Translations under genes and position numbers: made by a program
Notes under the pieces: model-generated
Database searches by the model: none
Told to the model about the DNA's origin: nothing
What the model saw: only the letters and a program-made list of their open reading frames with translations
Shown: piece by piece, positions 27,099 through 35,679 of the stretch
Layout: every line of letters begins with the position of its first letter
Numbering within the stretch: position 1 is the first letter of the stretch
Assembly (NCBI GenBank): GCA_028286885.1
Contig: JAQBQS010000006.1
Span: forward strand, 1 to 39,760
Length of the DNA stretch: 39,760 nt
Source of the DNA: Patescibacteria group bacterium
GTDB taxonomy: Bacteria; Patescibacteriota; Minisyncoccia; Phycocordibacterales; UBA1006
Reading direction: 5' to 3'

Positions 27099-27352
27099 GA
27101 TGCAAGTAGACATGCATCGGAATGAGCCGACAGTTTCCGGAACTTGTTTGATATGACCATAAAACTCGTGCAAGCGCCGATGGCCATAATGCCGAATGTT
27201 ATGCTCCAGGCGATCTTGAACCAGAGCTCATTGAGAGGGTTCAGGACTACCGCCCGGTTGATAAAGAAAGCTTCAAGAGGCATCGCGATGGCGAGAAAGA
27301 AGAAAACGAACGAGCATGCCCGGAAAAAGAAGAAATTAAAACGGTGCTTCAT
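27095..27352 (-). CDS. small membrane protein
   Basis: MKHRFNFFFFRACSFVFFFLAIAMPLEAFF..., two TM segments. Confidence 0.6.
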   Translation of the reverse strand: MKHRFNFFFFRACSFVFFFLAIAMPLEAFFINRAVVLNPLNELWFKIAWSITFGIMAIGACTSFMVISNKFRKLSAHSDACLLAS

Positions 27353-27454
27353 GATGACTATGTTTTTTTGAATGATTGAATCTTGTCTATATGGTAGCAT
27401 GACTTTAAAATTATGTCAAATATAGATTTGCCGGACGTCCTGTATACTTGGTGC

Positions 27455-28255
27455 ATGAAACTCGTTACATGGAACGTAAACGGAATACGCGGACTGCATG
27501 CCAAGGATCTGTTCCAGCAGATTTTTCAATTTGCGGCCGACGTCTATTGCCTGCAGGAAACGAAATCCGAACTCTCGCAGCTGCCGGACGGCTTGCAAAA
27601 CATCAAAGGGTATCATGTCGTCTATTCGCATTCTCGAAAACGAAAAGGCTACAGCGGAACGGCAATCTATACCAAGGAAAAGCCTTTGAACGTCATCTTG
27701 GATATTCCGAACGACATCGCGAAAAAATACTCGCTCGAGGATTCGTACGGCCATCCGAACGAAGAAGGCCGCGTGATTGCGGTTGAACTCGAAAAGTATT
27801 TCGTGGTGAACGTGTATACGCCGAACTCAAAACCTGATCTCTCGCGCGTAAATCTGCGCGAGAACGCGTGGGACCCGGCATTCTTGGAATTCTGCAAGTC
27901 GCTTGAGAAAACGAAGCCTGTCATTTTCTGCGGCGACCTGAACGTCGCGCATACGCCTGACGATCTTGCGAATCCTGCGGCTAATACGCACACGCATGGT
28001 TTCACGGCCGAGGAACGGGCAGGCATCGACAAGATCATCGCATCCGGTTTCACGGACGCGTTCCGACTGTTCACACAGGGTAACGGGCATTACACATGGT
28101 GGTCGCATTTCGCGAAAGCGAGGGAACGCAATGTCGGATGGAGGATCGATTACTTTTTCGTTTCACGCTCGATCGAAAAGAATGTGAAGTCATGCACGAT
28201 TCGCGCGGATATCAAGGGGAGCGATCATTGTCCGGTAATTTTGGAAATCAAATAA
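27455..28255 (+). CDS. xth: exodeoxyribonuclease III / AP endonuclease
   Basis: MKLVTWNVNGIRG, DVYCLQETKS, FCGDLNVAH, RIDYFFVS, GSDHCPVILEI motifs. Confidence 0.96.
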   Translation: MKLVTWNVNGIRGLHAKDLFQQIFQFAADVYCLQETKSELSQLPDGLQNIKGYHVVYSHSRKRKGYSGTAIYTKEKPLNVILDIPNDIAKKYSLEDSYGHPNEEGRVIAVELEKYFVVNVYTPNSKPDLSRVNLRENAWDPAFLEFCKSLEKTKPVIFCGDLNVAHTPDDLANPAANTHTHGFTAEERAGIDKIIASGFTDAFRLFTQGNGHYTWWSHFAKARERNVGWRIDYFFVSRSIEKNVKSCTIRADIKGSDHCPVILEIK

Positions 28256-28260
28256 GCATT

Positions 28261-28290
28261 AAAAAACGCACCATGAGAGGTGCGTTTTGT
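28261..28290. terminator. bidirectional terminator
   Basis: AAAACGCACC-atgaga-GGTGCGTTTT. Confidence 0.85.
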
Positions 28291-28292
28291 TG

Positions 28293-28706
28293 TTAGGAAT
28301 CTGCCCAAGTAGTCGCGAACTCTTTGTTGAGTATCATGAAGTCTGGCTTATCTTCTTCCTCAGAGGATACGCGGTAGACTTTCTTCAGATAATTCTTGAT
28401 CAAGGTTGCAGAGTTATTTGCGATAAACAGAGGGCTGACTTTTTTGAAAGCCATTCCGATGAATATCTTGTCTTTGTAAAGAGACTCGCAGAAATGAAGC
28501 TTGTCATCGATAGTAACGAGGCGTGCGTGATCGCACTCGAAAATTTTAACGTTCCTTATTTCTTTGTAATGAAACGTAAACCATATTTTCCTGTTGCCTT
28601 CTTTTTTGCTGCCGGTGTCCCATTTTGAAATGCTTTCGCAAGGAATGCGCTCATAGTTCGAAAAGTCATCCAGGCTTATTGGCCTGGCGTCGCTTGGAAG
28701 GGGCAT
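28293..28706 (-). CDS. hypothetical protein
   Basis: 137-aa ORF; ATG overlaps an upstream small ORF. Confidence 0.65.
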   Translation of the reverse strand: MPLPSDARPISLDDFSNYERIPCESISKWDTGSKKEGNRKIWFTFHYKEIRNVKIFECDHARLVTIDDKLHFCESLYKDKIFIGMAFKKVSPLFIANNSATLIKNYLKKVYRVSSEEEDKPDFMILNKEFATTWADS

Positions 28707-28801
28707 GAGAGTGTGTTTGACGGTTCAAAAATAAGGAGGTTTGCAAGAGGAGTCTGATCTCCTTCATGCTGCAGTCTTTGAAGTTCTGTTTCTGTTGGCA
28801 T
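28676..28801 (-). CDS. unannotated 41-aa ORF overlapping the start of 28293..28706
   Basis: MPTETELQRLQHEGDQTPLANLLIFEPSNTLSCPFQATPGQ; preceded by the A-rich leader CAAACAAAACAACAGTACT. Confidence 0.4.
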   Translation of the reverse strand: MPTETELQRLQHEGDQTPLANLLIFEPSNTLSCPFQATPGQ

Positions 28802-28879
28802 AGTACTGTTGTTTTGTTTGAAAGCATATAACCACATAATTGGAGTTTTTGCAACGTTTCATTCAAAATAAAAATCCCG

Positions 28880-29419
28880 CTAAGCCGCGGGATGTAGGAC
28901 TTCTTTCAGTTTTCTTCGGGCATAGAATCCTCTTGAGAGCAGGGTATTCACGCTTGTTTCTTCGATAACTGCCATTTCCCGGTAACTCATTTCTTTCATT
29001 TGGTAATCGATAATCCTTCGTTGATCTTCGGGAAGATGCTCCATTCCTTTCGCGAGAGTTTTTATATAAAACTCGTCCCTTTCTTTTTTGATGAAGAGAT
29101 CATGAGGATCGGGGATGCTTCTGGGTTCAAATTCTATGAACGAGGACTTTTTGTCATGGACAATTCTTGATCGCAGAATATCGGTTGCATGATTGAAGGC
29201 TGATCTGAGAATGAGCGCTTTGACAGAAACCAGCTCAGTCAGATTCTTTTTATCATTGGCCCATCGGAGCGCCCGAAGGACTCCTTCTTGCACCAGGTCT
29301 TCGATATCTTCCTTCGTTTTGGATGGAAATTTGTTTCTAAGAATCTTATGAATAATGCCCATTTCTTTTTTGTCGTTGCAGAACAAGGTCAGTTTGTCGA
29401 GGTTTCGTTGGTGATTCAT
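28880..29419 (-). CDS. ECF-like sigma factor
   Basis: DIEDLVQEGVLRALRWA (region 2) and LPEDQRRIIDYQMKEMSYREMAVIEETSVNTLLSRGFYARRKLKE (region 4). Confidence 0.85.
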   Translation of the reverse strand: MNHQRNLDKLTLFCNDKKEMGIIHKILRNKFPSKTKEDIEDLVQEGVLRALRWANDKKNLTELVSVKALILRSAFNHATDILRSRIVHDKKSSFIEFEPRSIPDPHDLFIKKERDEFYIKTLAKGMEHLPEDQRRIIDYQMKEMSYREMAVIEETSVNTLLSRGFYARRKLKEVLHPAA

Positions 29420-30023
29420 TTTTGAGGAGTTTGTTTATTATATAATAACACACATTTTTTTTATTGCAAGAAAAACCTCTCTTGCGAGAGGCTTGTTTCG
29501 TGATGTCGAGATTTTTTCTGATCGCCATAGTAGCGTAGCGCATCCTCCCTGTTGCTGTGTTGATAGAGATATCGAGCATCTCCGCAACTTTCTTGAAACT
29601 GAATCCCGCGAGACGGAGTTCCATGACTTCCTTCATTTTCGGATTGATCAGCTTCATTTGTTCGTAGATAAGATCTAGTTCGTCGGCGGAAACTTTCATT
29701 TCGAATTCCGGGTCTTCGTGCGTGAAATGCGCAAATGCCTTTTCGTCGCGTACGATAGCGGGCGAACGCTTTTGTTTCCTGAAGAAATCGATGCACAAGT
29801 TCCGGGCGCGGTTGGCCATGTACGTCGGAGCTCCGTGTTCTGTATATTCGAATTTGAATTTCGGATCGAGAAGTCTTTCAAAAAATCCTATGAATGTTTG
29901 GCTGATGATTTCTTCAATTTCATTGGGGTAAGCCTTCAATGTAAATGCCACCATATTAGTGACACGTTCTTGAACCTTCGGATTGCGGTAAAGCTTTTCG
30001 AAAATGTCGTGTGCATTTTTCAT
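29346..30023 (-). CDS. ECF-like sigma factor; ORF reads through an intrinsic terminator
   Basis: EIEEIISQTFIGFFERL, NRARNLCIDFFRKQKR, MKEVMELRLAGFSFKKVAEMLDISINTATGRMRYA; likely functional C-terminus near 29496. Confidence 0.85.
   Translation of the reverse strand: MKNAHDIFEKLYRNPKVQERVTNMVAFTLKAYPNEIEEIISQTFIGFFERLLDPKFKFEYTEHGAPTYMANRARNLCIDFFRKQKRSPAIVRDEKAFAHFTHEDPEFEMKVSADELDLIYEQMKLINPKMKEVMELRLAGFSFKKVAEMLDISINTATGRMRYATMAIRKNLDITKQASRKRGFSCNKKNVCYYIINKLLKNESPTKPRQTDLVLQRQKRNGHYS
29466..29494 (-). terminator. intrinsic terminator inside the ORF 29346..30023
   Basis: Minus strand AAGCCTCTC-GCAA-GAGAGGTTTTTCTT. Confidence 0.85.
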
Positions 30024-30079
30024 GGGAATTATTTTAAGTTAGAAAATGGCTTTTGACGAGGATACCATTTGCATTGTCG

Positions 30080-30118
30080 CAAGTCAAAAGCCGGACAGAT
30101 TGTCCGGCTTTTGATGTT
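30080..30118 (-). terminator. intrinsic terminator
   Basis: CAAAAGCCGGACa...tGTCCGGCTTTTG. Confidence 0.85.
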
Positions 30119-30121
30119 ACG

Positions 30122-31099
30122 CTATGCGCTTTCAACCAATCCCCTTACCTGATCCTGCGTTAGCACCGAATCGAAAAGATTGGCGATTGCCGCCTTTCTC
30201 ACCGATTCGGGCAAATAGCTCCAAGGGCCTTTGATTGACTTGCCGTCTTTCTTCCAACTGCTGATCGCGAGCGAGAGGATCTTCATGTCGATCGCAACGT
30301 ACAAGATGTCATCGACGTCCATGCCACGCGCCTTGGCTTTCTTGATCTGGTCTTCCTTGTGCTCGCGCTTGGACGTATTGATTGTGAACTGGATGCCGAT
30401 ATGCTTCTCGTCGAACGACACCTCGTCTTTTTCAATCCCGATGCCCCGCTTCTTCTGCTTGGTCGAGATGATGAAGTCGATTTTTTCTTCGACGTCCTGG
30501 TATGCGTTGGCGGACGCGATGGAAAGCCCGAGATCCGGACGGTCAATCGCGATCGTTTCGAGCGCTCCCATCACGATCTGTTCCGCCTTTACGCCGAGCT
30601 GTTCGGACTCGACTCCGGACCTCTCCGCGATCTTGCGGTAGGCTTCGGACTTCATCATGTCGCGCATCTTTGCCTTCTCGGACAATACGGTGCCGAGTTC
30701 CCTGTTTGCATCATTCGCAATCCGGTCTTGCGAGATCTTCTCGGCAAGAATGCGGCGGAGCTTTTTGCCGTCGCCTGACTGGTCGACTTCTTCAGGGATC
30801 GTCACGTCCATTCCCATATGCCGCGCAGCGATGATTTGCCCCATCGTTACTCCTTCCTCACCTGCGACGGAAAATCGCTTCTTGAACTTGTCATACGAAA
30901 CGTTCCGGGAATGCTCGCTCGGCGTTTTGATCGATTCCAAAATTTCCGACTGGGAAGATTTCGCCCGCTCTACGATCGCTGCGATCTGGTCCTCGTGCAG
31001 ATGCTCGATCGCGTCGCCCAAAAATTCGTATGCGAAGTCAGCCGGATTTTTTTCGAGAGGTTTTTGTTTTTCAATAGGAGGAGTAAAGGTTGGATTCAT
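30122..31099 (-). CDS. hypothetical protein with possible nuclease-like C-terminal region
   Basis: 325-aa ORF; TATACT 7 nt before ATG; DFIISTKQKKRGIGIEKDEVSFDEKHIGIQFTINTS. Confidence 0.75.
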   Translation of the reverse strand: MNPTFTPPIEKQKPLEKNPADFAYEFLGDAIEHLHEDQIAAIVERAKSSQSEILESIKTPSEHSRNVSYDKFKKRFSVAGEEGVTMGQIIAARHMGMDVTIPEEVDQSGDGKKLRRILAEKISQDRIANDANRELGTVLSEKAKMRDMMKSEAYRKIAERSGVESEQLGVKAEQIVMGALETIAIDRPDLGLSIASANAYQDVEEKIDFIISTKQKKRGIGIEKDEVSFDEKHIGIQFTINTSKREHKEDQIKKAKARGMDVDDILYVAIDMKILSLAISSWKKDGKSIKGPWSYLPESVRKAAIANLFDSVLTQDQVRGLVESA

Positions 31100-31127
31100 G
31101 CGAATCAGTATATCTTAGTTTCACGAT

Positions 31128-31156
31128 TTGACAATTTAGGCGAAATATATTATACA
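31128..31156 (+). promoter_or_regulatory. sigma70-type promoter
   Basis: TTGACA-N17-TATACA. Confidence 0.75.
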
Positions 31157-31192
31157 AGATGGCATATATTTGTTCATTAAAATTAAAAAGTC

Positions 31193-32071
31193 ATGAAAAA
31201 AGTAATCATCGGTACTGTCCTCTTAGTTATTACCGTCGTATGCCTCGGTATCTTTTTCTACAACAAGGGAATTAGCGACGGGAACAAGGAAATATCCAGC
31301 CTGCTCGAATCTCCGAAAGCCACTGTCACGGAAGAAGTTCTGACGGCAGACTCGGCAAGCGAATTTCCCGGCAGCATCGTCATGTGGTCGGATGAGCCGG
31401 GTGTAAATTCGTTCTTTTTATTCAACTCCCTGCCTCTAATGCAGAAGGCTTTGTGCAAGGAAGTAACTCCTGAAGGAGTTCTTCATACCAACATAACCTT
31501 CATAAGGAGCGGAGATCGTCTTCTTGGTTTCACGCCTGAAGGAAGGCTTCTTGATACGACGATGAGTTCTGTTATTAGAAGTGCTATTAATTCTAATGTC
31601 TCGGCCAAAGATGGAATTGTTTTTGCTTCCTTTCATACGCTCAGAAATCAGCGAGCGCTGCTTCTGGATTTCTTGCCGAATGCGTCTCCTGCGAAACTGG
31701 AAGGCGTTCCGTGCAGCCTGAAAGCCTTGAATGTTTATGGGAATGATCCCGGCATCAAGACTTTGTGCTTCAAGGGAACCGTCCATCACGTATCTGCCTC
31801 TTTTCTGGACGAACTAGCTCTTCGTGCAAAAGGAACCCTCAATAAGTCAGAAGGGGGTGCTTATGTTATGCGCGTTGATGATAGTATGTTACCAAAATTG
31901 GGAGGAACAAAAGGAGGGTCGGTCACGGTTAGGTTTGGAAACGAAGAGCGTTTTTTTGGAATTGCGGACGGATATTTCCAAATGGCCAAGAAAGATAACC
32001 AAACAGGGGTGCTGACCAAAGGAACATTTATTCTCCTTCGTCCTATTACGATGAAGGACATCGACGTTTAA
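31193..32071 (+). CDS. hypothetical membrane-anchored/exported protein
   Basis: 292-aa ORF; MKKVIIGTVLLVITVVCLGIFFY N-terminal TM. Confidence 0.75.
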   Translation: MKKVIIGTVLLVITVVCLGIFFYNKGISDGNKEISSLLESPKATVTEEVLTADSASEFPGSIVMWSDEPGVNSFFLFNSLPLMQKALCKEVTPEGVLHTNITFIRSGDRLLGFTPEGRLLDTTMSSVIRSAINSNVSAKDGIVFASFHTLRNQRALLLDFLPNASPAKLEGVPCSLKALNVYGNDPGIKTLCFKGTVHHVSASFLDELALRAKGTLNKSEGGAYVMRVDDSMLPKLGGTKGGSVTVRFGNEERFFGIADGYFQMAKKDNQTGVLTKGTFILLRPITMKDIDV

Positions 32072-32079
32072 CTTTTTGC

Positions 32080-32114
32080 CAATGCAAAGCCGCACTAACG
32101 AGTGCGGCTTTTTA
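32080..32114. terminator. bidirectional terminator
   Basis: AAAGCCGCACT-aacg-AGTGCGGCTTT. Confidence 0.87.
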
Positions 32115-32115
32115 C

Positions 32116-33102
32116 TTATCTGATATTTCTCATGTCCTCATGCTCGTCCGTCTCGTCCATGATTTCGCCTACCAGGACTTCGAGCACGTCTTCCAAGGTT
32201 ACGAATCCGACGGTCTTCTCGTTCTCGTCAATCACGATCGCGCAGTGCGTTTTCAATTTCTGAAACTGTACGAGCAGGTGGTCCGACTGGACTGTTTCCG
32301 GAATGAACTTTACCGGCTTCATGAACTCGGAAATGGTCCGACTGTGTTCGTCTCGCGCAAGTCCGCGCAGAATGTCTTTCGAAGTCACTACGCCGACGAT
32401 GTCATCAAGATCGTTTCCGTAGACGGGAATTCTTGAAAACGGCTTTTCTCCGATGATCGCAAGCGCGTCAGTGAGCGTACATTGGTCGCTCAAGAATTCA
32501 ACGACGCCCCGGGGCGTCATGATGTCGCGAACCAGCGTGTCATTCATTTCAAACGTGTTCAAGATGATGCGCTTCTCGTCGAGCTCGATCTCGCCTTCGG
32601 CGTGGCTCGTTTCCGACATTACGCGCAGGTCGTCTTCGGATACCAGGATCGTGTGCGTTCCGATCAAAAGCTTGATGAGTTTTTCATATAGCCACACGAT
32701 GGGTGAGAAAATTTTTGTAATGACCAGGATGACAGGCGCAAACGTCATGCCGATTTTTTCGGCATATTTGTCGCCGATTGATTTCGGAATCAATTCTCCA
32801 AACAGAATGATCGCGAATGTCATGATGAGTGAAACGATCGCGACTGATCCCGCGAATTCCTCGCCTGCGTCTTTCCCGATCAGAATGCTTCCGATCACGG
32901 TCGAAACGTTCATGAATACAACCAACAGGAAGATCGATCGCGCCATCGTGAGCTTCGCTTTCAGCAGCGCGTCCGCTCCCCGCTTCTTCTGCGCAGCGAG
33001 TACGCGCGCTCGCGACAGTGATACGGTGAACATCGACGCCTCGAGCATGGCGAAAAATCCGGTAACAACGACAATCACGACTCCCTCAATAATTAATTTC
33101 AT
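32116..33102 (-). CDS. CNNM/CBS-domain (CorC/TlyC-like) membrane protein
   Basis: DUF21-type TM region, MTPRGVVEFL, CBS repeats FSRIPVYGNDLDDIVGVVTSKDIL and HCAIVIDENEKTVGFVTLEDVLEVLVGEI. Confidence 0.93.
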   Translation of the reverse strand: MKLIIEGVVIVVVTGFFAMLEASMFTVSLSRARVLAAQKKRGADALLKAKLTMARSIFLLVVFMNVSTVIGSILIGKDAGEEFAGSVAIVSLIMTFAIILFGELIPKSIGDKYAEKIGMTFAPVILVITKIFSPIVWLYEKLIKLLIGTHTILVSEDDLRVMSETSHAEGEIELDEKRIILNTFEMNDTLVRDIMTPRGVVEFLSDQCTLTDALAIIGEKPFSRIPVYGNDLDDIVGVVTSKDILRGLARDEHSRTISEFMKPVKFIPETVQSDHLLVQFQKLKTHCAIVIDENEKTVGFVTLEDVLEVLVGEIMDETDEHEDMRNIR

Positions 33103-33161
33103 AGTGATTTTATGACTATATCATAAAAAAGCCGGCTTCGTGAGCAGGTTTTTTTATTTCC

Positions 33162-33890
33162 CTATTTCTTCCCCATTACCCACATCATCTCAAAATATGC
33201 CGCCAAGCTTGCAACCATAGCTTTGCTTCGGACTTCGATAATTGTCTGCGGTTCGTCATAAATTTCGAACAGTACACGATCATCAAAGACTTCAATGCTC
33301 ATATGCGCTGCTAAATCTATATCGATATACCTGATATCGCGGAACGTAACGTTTTGATGGGCTTCAATTTCCGCCTTCAGGTGTTTCTGCGAGACGATTC
33401 GGTCGGTGATCTTGTTCTTTAATGCCCACTGCTCGTATTCGACGAATGTCTCACCCATCAGTTTCACCCAAGGGTCACCCGCCATTCCGATGGTTCGGAA
33501 TGATGATTTCGGCTTGGTTGTCCTCATAACTTCCTGCCATGCTTCTTGCCAACCTCTCGTCCCCTCGTAGATTGTGACTTCATGCCCGCCTGCATTTGAA
33601 AGTCCGGAAACCATTTTTGCCAAGTCGTTCGCGCTTTTGATCTGGCGTTCGAACTTGGTGACGAGATGATCGGGATTTTTCAAGGTGAAGAACTTCTTCT
33701 TATTCTTCTCGACTTCTTGGACCAAGTTCTGATTCTCCAGGTGCGCCAATGCATCGTAAACGATATTTCGATGAAGGTCTGCGAGCTTGATGATATCGCC
33801 TGCACTCGATGATCCTCCGAGTTTTGCGAGCGCTTTGTATACGATTGTCTCGTTTGGCGTAAGACCGAGGTTTTTGAGAGTAGATTCCAT
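33162..33890 (-). CDS. TrmB-family transcriptional regulator (B)
   Basis: LGLTPNETIVYKALAKLGGSSSAGDIIKLADLHRNIVYDALAHLENQNLV; TATACT 6 nt before ATG. Confidence 0.9.
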   Translation of the reverse strand: MESTLKNLGLTPNETIVYKALAKLGGSSSAGDIIKLADLHRNIVYDALAHLENQNLVQEVEKNKKKFFTLKNPDHLVTKFERQIKSANDLAKMVSGLSNAGGHEVTIYEGTRGWQEAWQEVMRTTKPKSSFRTIGMAGDPWVKLMGETFVEYEQWALKNKITDRIVSQKHLKAEIEAHQNVTFRDIRYIDIDLAAHMSIEVFDDRVLFEIYDEPQTIIEVRSKAMVASLAAYFEMMWVMGKK

Positions 33891-33927
33891 ACTATTAGTA
33901 TAGCTAATTTAAGTATTTTTTCCTCGA

Positions 33928-33963
33928 TTCAAATAAACCCTTGCCAGTTAAGGTTTATTTGAA
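33928..33963. promoter_or_regulatory. operator-like inverted repeat
   Basis: TTCAAATAAACC-N12-GGTTTATTTGAA, perfect 12-bp arms. Confidence 0.7.
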
Positions 33964-33980
33964 CTCTTAGCACGCTAGTT

Positions 33981-34010
33981 ATTTTGTCATCATAAAAATA
34001 TTGACAAAAT
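33981..34010. promoter_or_regulatory. operator-like inverted repeat overlapping -35 box
   Basis: ATTTTGTCA-N12-TGACAAAAT. Confidence 0.65.
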
Positions 34011-34029
34011 GAAACGAGTATGCTATGCT
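34001..34029 (+). promoter_or_regulatory. strong sigma70 promoter with extended -10
   Basis: TTGACA-N17-TATGCT with TGC upstream of the -10; leader of about 140 nt to ATG 34175. Confidence 0.8.
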
Positions 34030-34174
34030 TGTACTAAGAACAGATCGTTCGTCACAACTTAATTGCCCTAAGAAGGCAGTCATAGTATAATCACAATTAT
34101 GATGATAGTTTTGTCATCTCACTGATCTCGATATTCCTCATTAATTATTAATAACTAAAACCAATATTCTCAAC

Positions 34175-34858
34175 ATGGAAACACTTAAAACTTCTAACCT
34201 TCGCGAACAGTTCGCTTCAGTTATCAAAACAGGAACTATGATCGCCCTTCTCACCTTCCTTGCATCATGCCGTCCAACCATGACCGCGGAAACCTTGGAA
34301 AAGATTAAAAATGAAACGTCGGTTGAAAGCGTCGGCGATACAACCAAAGCGAACCTCGAAAAATCAGCAGAGAAAATCTTCACTCTGCTTGAGAATCGCC
34401 CTTTTGTATCAGTTGCCACAGATTCCTTCGATTACCTTGTAATGCCGATCAAAACAGAAGATGGACTAAAGGATTTTCAATCCCATCCGTCAGGAATGTT
34501 TGCTCGTAATTTCAGAATTTCTAAGATGCCTTTGCATGATCACTCGGGGCAAAATCTCGAAAGGAAAATTGGCATTCAAAAAAATGACGATCTGTACATG
34601 CTCTATCTCGAAGAAAGAAACGATTCAACGCACATGACCGCCTCGGTTGCAAATGACGGCACGATCATATCCGCAGTTGTCGGCGAAGGAAAAGGAGCGG
34701 AAAACAGAATGGGGTCAAAGCTTATCTACAATCTCGAAAAAAGCGGTCCGCATTACTACAACGGAGCAGAAACCAAAGACGCGACTCTTGCGGAAGTAAA
34801 GGTCATGATTGACGAAGATGCAAAGCTTATAAAAGAGGTATCAGATTTGATCAAATAA
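34175..34858 (+). CDS. putative lipoprotein
   Basis: MIALLTFLASCRPTMT lipobox-like LASC; 227 aa. Confidence 0.72.
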   Translation: METLKTSNLREQFASVIKTGTMIALLTFLASCRPTMTAETLEKIKNETSVESVGDTTKANLEKSAEKIFTLLENRPFVSVATDSFDYLVMPIKTEDGLKDFQSHPSGMFARNFRISKMPLHDHSGQNLERKIGIQKNDDLYMLYLEERNDSTHMTASVANDGTIISAVVGEGKGAENRMGSKLIYNLEKSGPHYYNGAETKDATLAEVKVMIDEDAKLIKEVSDLIK

Positions 34859-34923
34859 GCAAAGCAAAAGCTGGTCAATGATCGGCTTTTATTCAAAATT
34901 TAATAATCATTAAAAACAAAAAA

Positions 34924-35637
34924 ATGGAAAACATCAGCGACCTTCTCAAAAAGCTTTTCCCGCCTAAAAAGCAGACCTTCCAATTTCCCTACGACAAATC
35001 TGATTCTATGAATTTCCACCATGGTTTAAATAACTGGGGATCGCAGGCTGATGCTCCAGGAATCTTTGCTCCCATTTGGGAAAAAGTTATTAAGAACCAT
35101 CCCGAGCTTTCCTGCCTATCATCTTCTCCGTTGAATGGAATGTACAATCTGGCTTCAATTTTTAATGGAGAATCTGACATGCAGAATAGTTTCTCGGGCA
35201 TCGTTGTTCTTGACGGAAAAGAGTTTCCTTACAAGCTTGCAATGTTCAATCCGGGGAAGGAACCTGGCGTAACCCTAAAGTTTTCTCATCAAGTGTTCAC
35301 CATGGAGCTCTCCTGCAAGAAATGGGATATGGCGTATCGTAAGTTCGATTACTCTGAAGACCGAACCTTTACTCTTGAAATAAGACGATCTGATACTAAT
35401 CAAGAATTCAGTATCATTCCTCATGCCATTATTTTCAGAGGTCCGGTAACGTTCTCTTCCTGGTTCGGGCTTGTAAAAAAGCCGGGAATCATAAAAATCT
35501 GGTGGAGGACCCACTATGACAAATACGAACTGGGTTATCCAAAAGGTGATAACTCAATAGAGCTTCAGGAATTCTGGCCATTCGTAAATATCTTGCAGCT
35601 TATTTTTCTTGAACCTCTTGGTCTCAAATACAGATAA
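34924..35637 (+). CDS. hypothetical protein
   Basis: 237-aa ORF downstream of lipoprotein gene; terminator after stop. Confidence 0.7.
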   Translation: MENISDLLKKLFPPKKQTFQFPYDKSDSMNFHHGLNNWGSQADAPGIFAPIWEKVIKNHPELSCLSSSPLNGMYNLASIFNGESDMQNSFSGIVVLDGKEFPYKLAMFNPGKEPGVTLKFSHQVFTMELSCKKWDMAYRKFDYSEDRTFTLEIRRSDTNQEFSIIPHAIIFRGPVTFSSWFGLVKKPGIIKIWWRTHYDKYELGYPKGDNSIELQEFWPFVNILQLIFLEPLGLKYR

Positions 35638-35643
35638 ATTATG

Positions 35644-35678
35644 TTAACGCAAAAGCCGAACGTACCGTTCGGCTTTTT
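35644..35678. terminator. bidirectional terminator
   Basis: AAAAGCCGAACG-tac-CGTTCGGCTTTT then T-run. Confidence 0.9.
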
Positions 35679-35679
35679 T

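Noticed and set aside
28676-28720. Programmed ribosomal frameshift joining the 41-aa ORF to 28293..28706
   Set aside because: No slippery heptamer found in the overlap window; a TGA in the required frame limits the shift site. Kept only as coupling or frameshift-error possibility.
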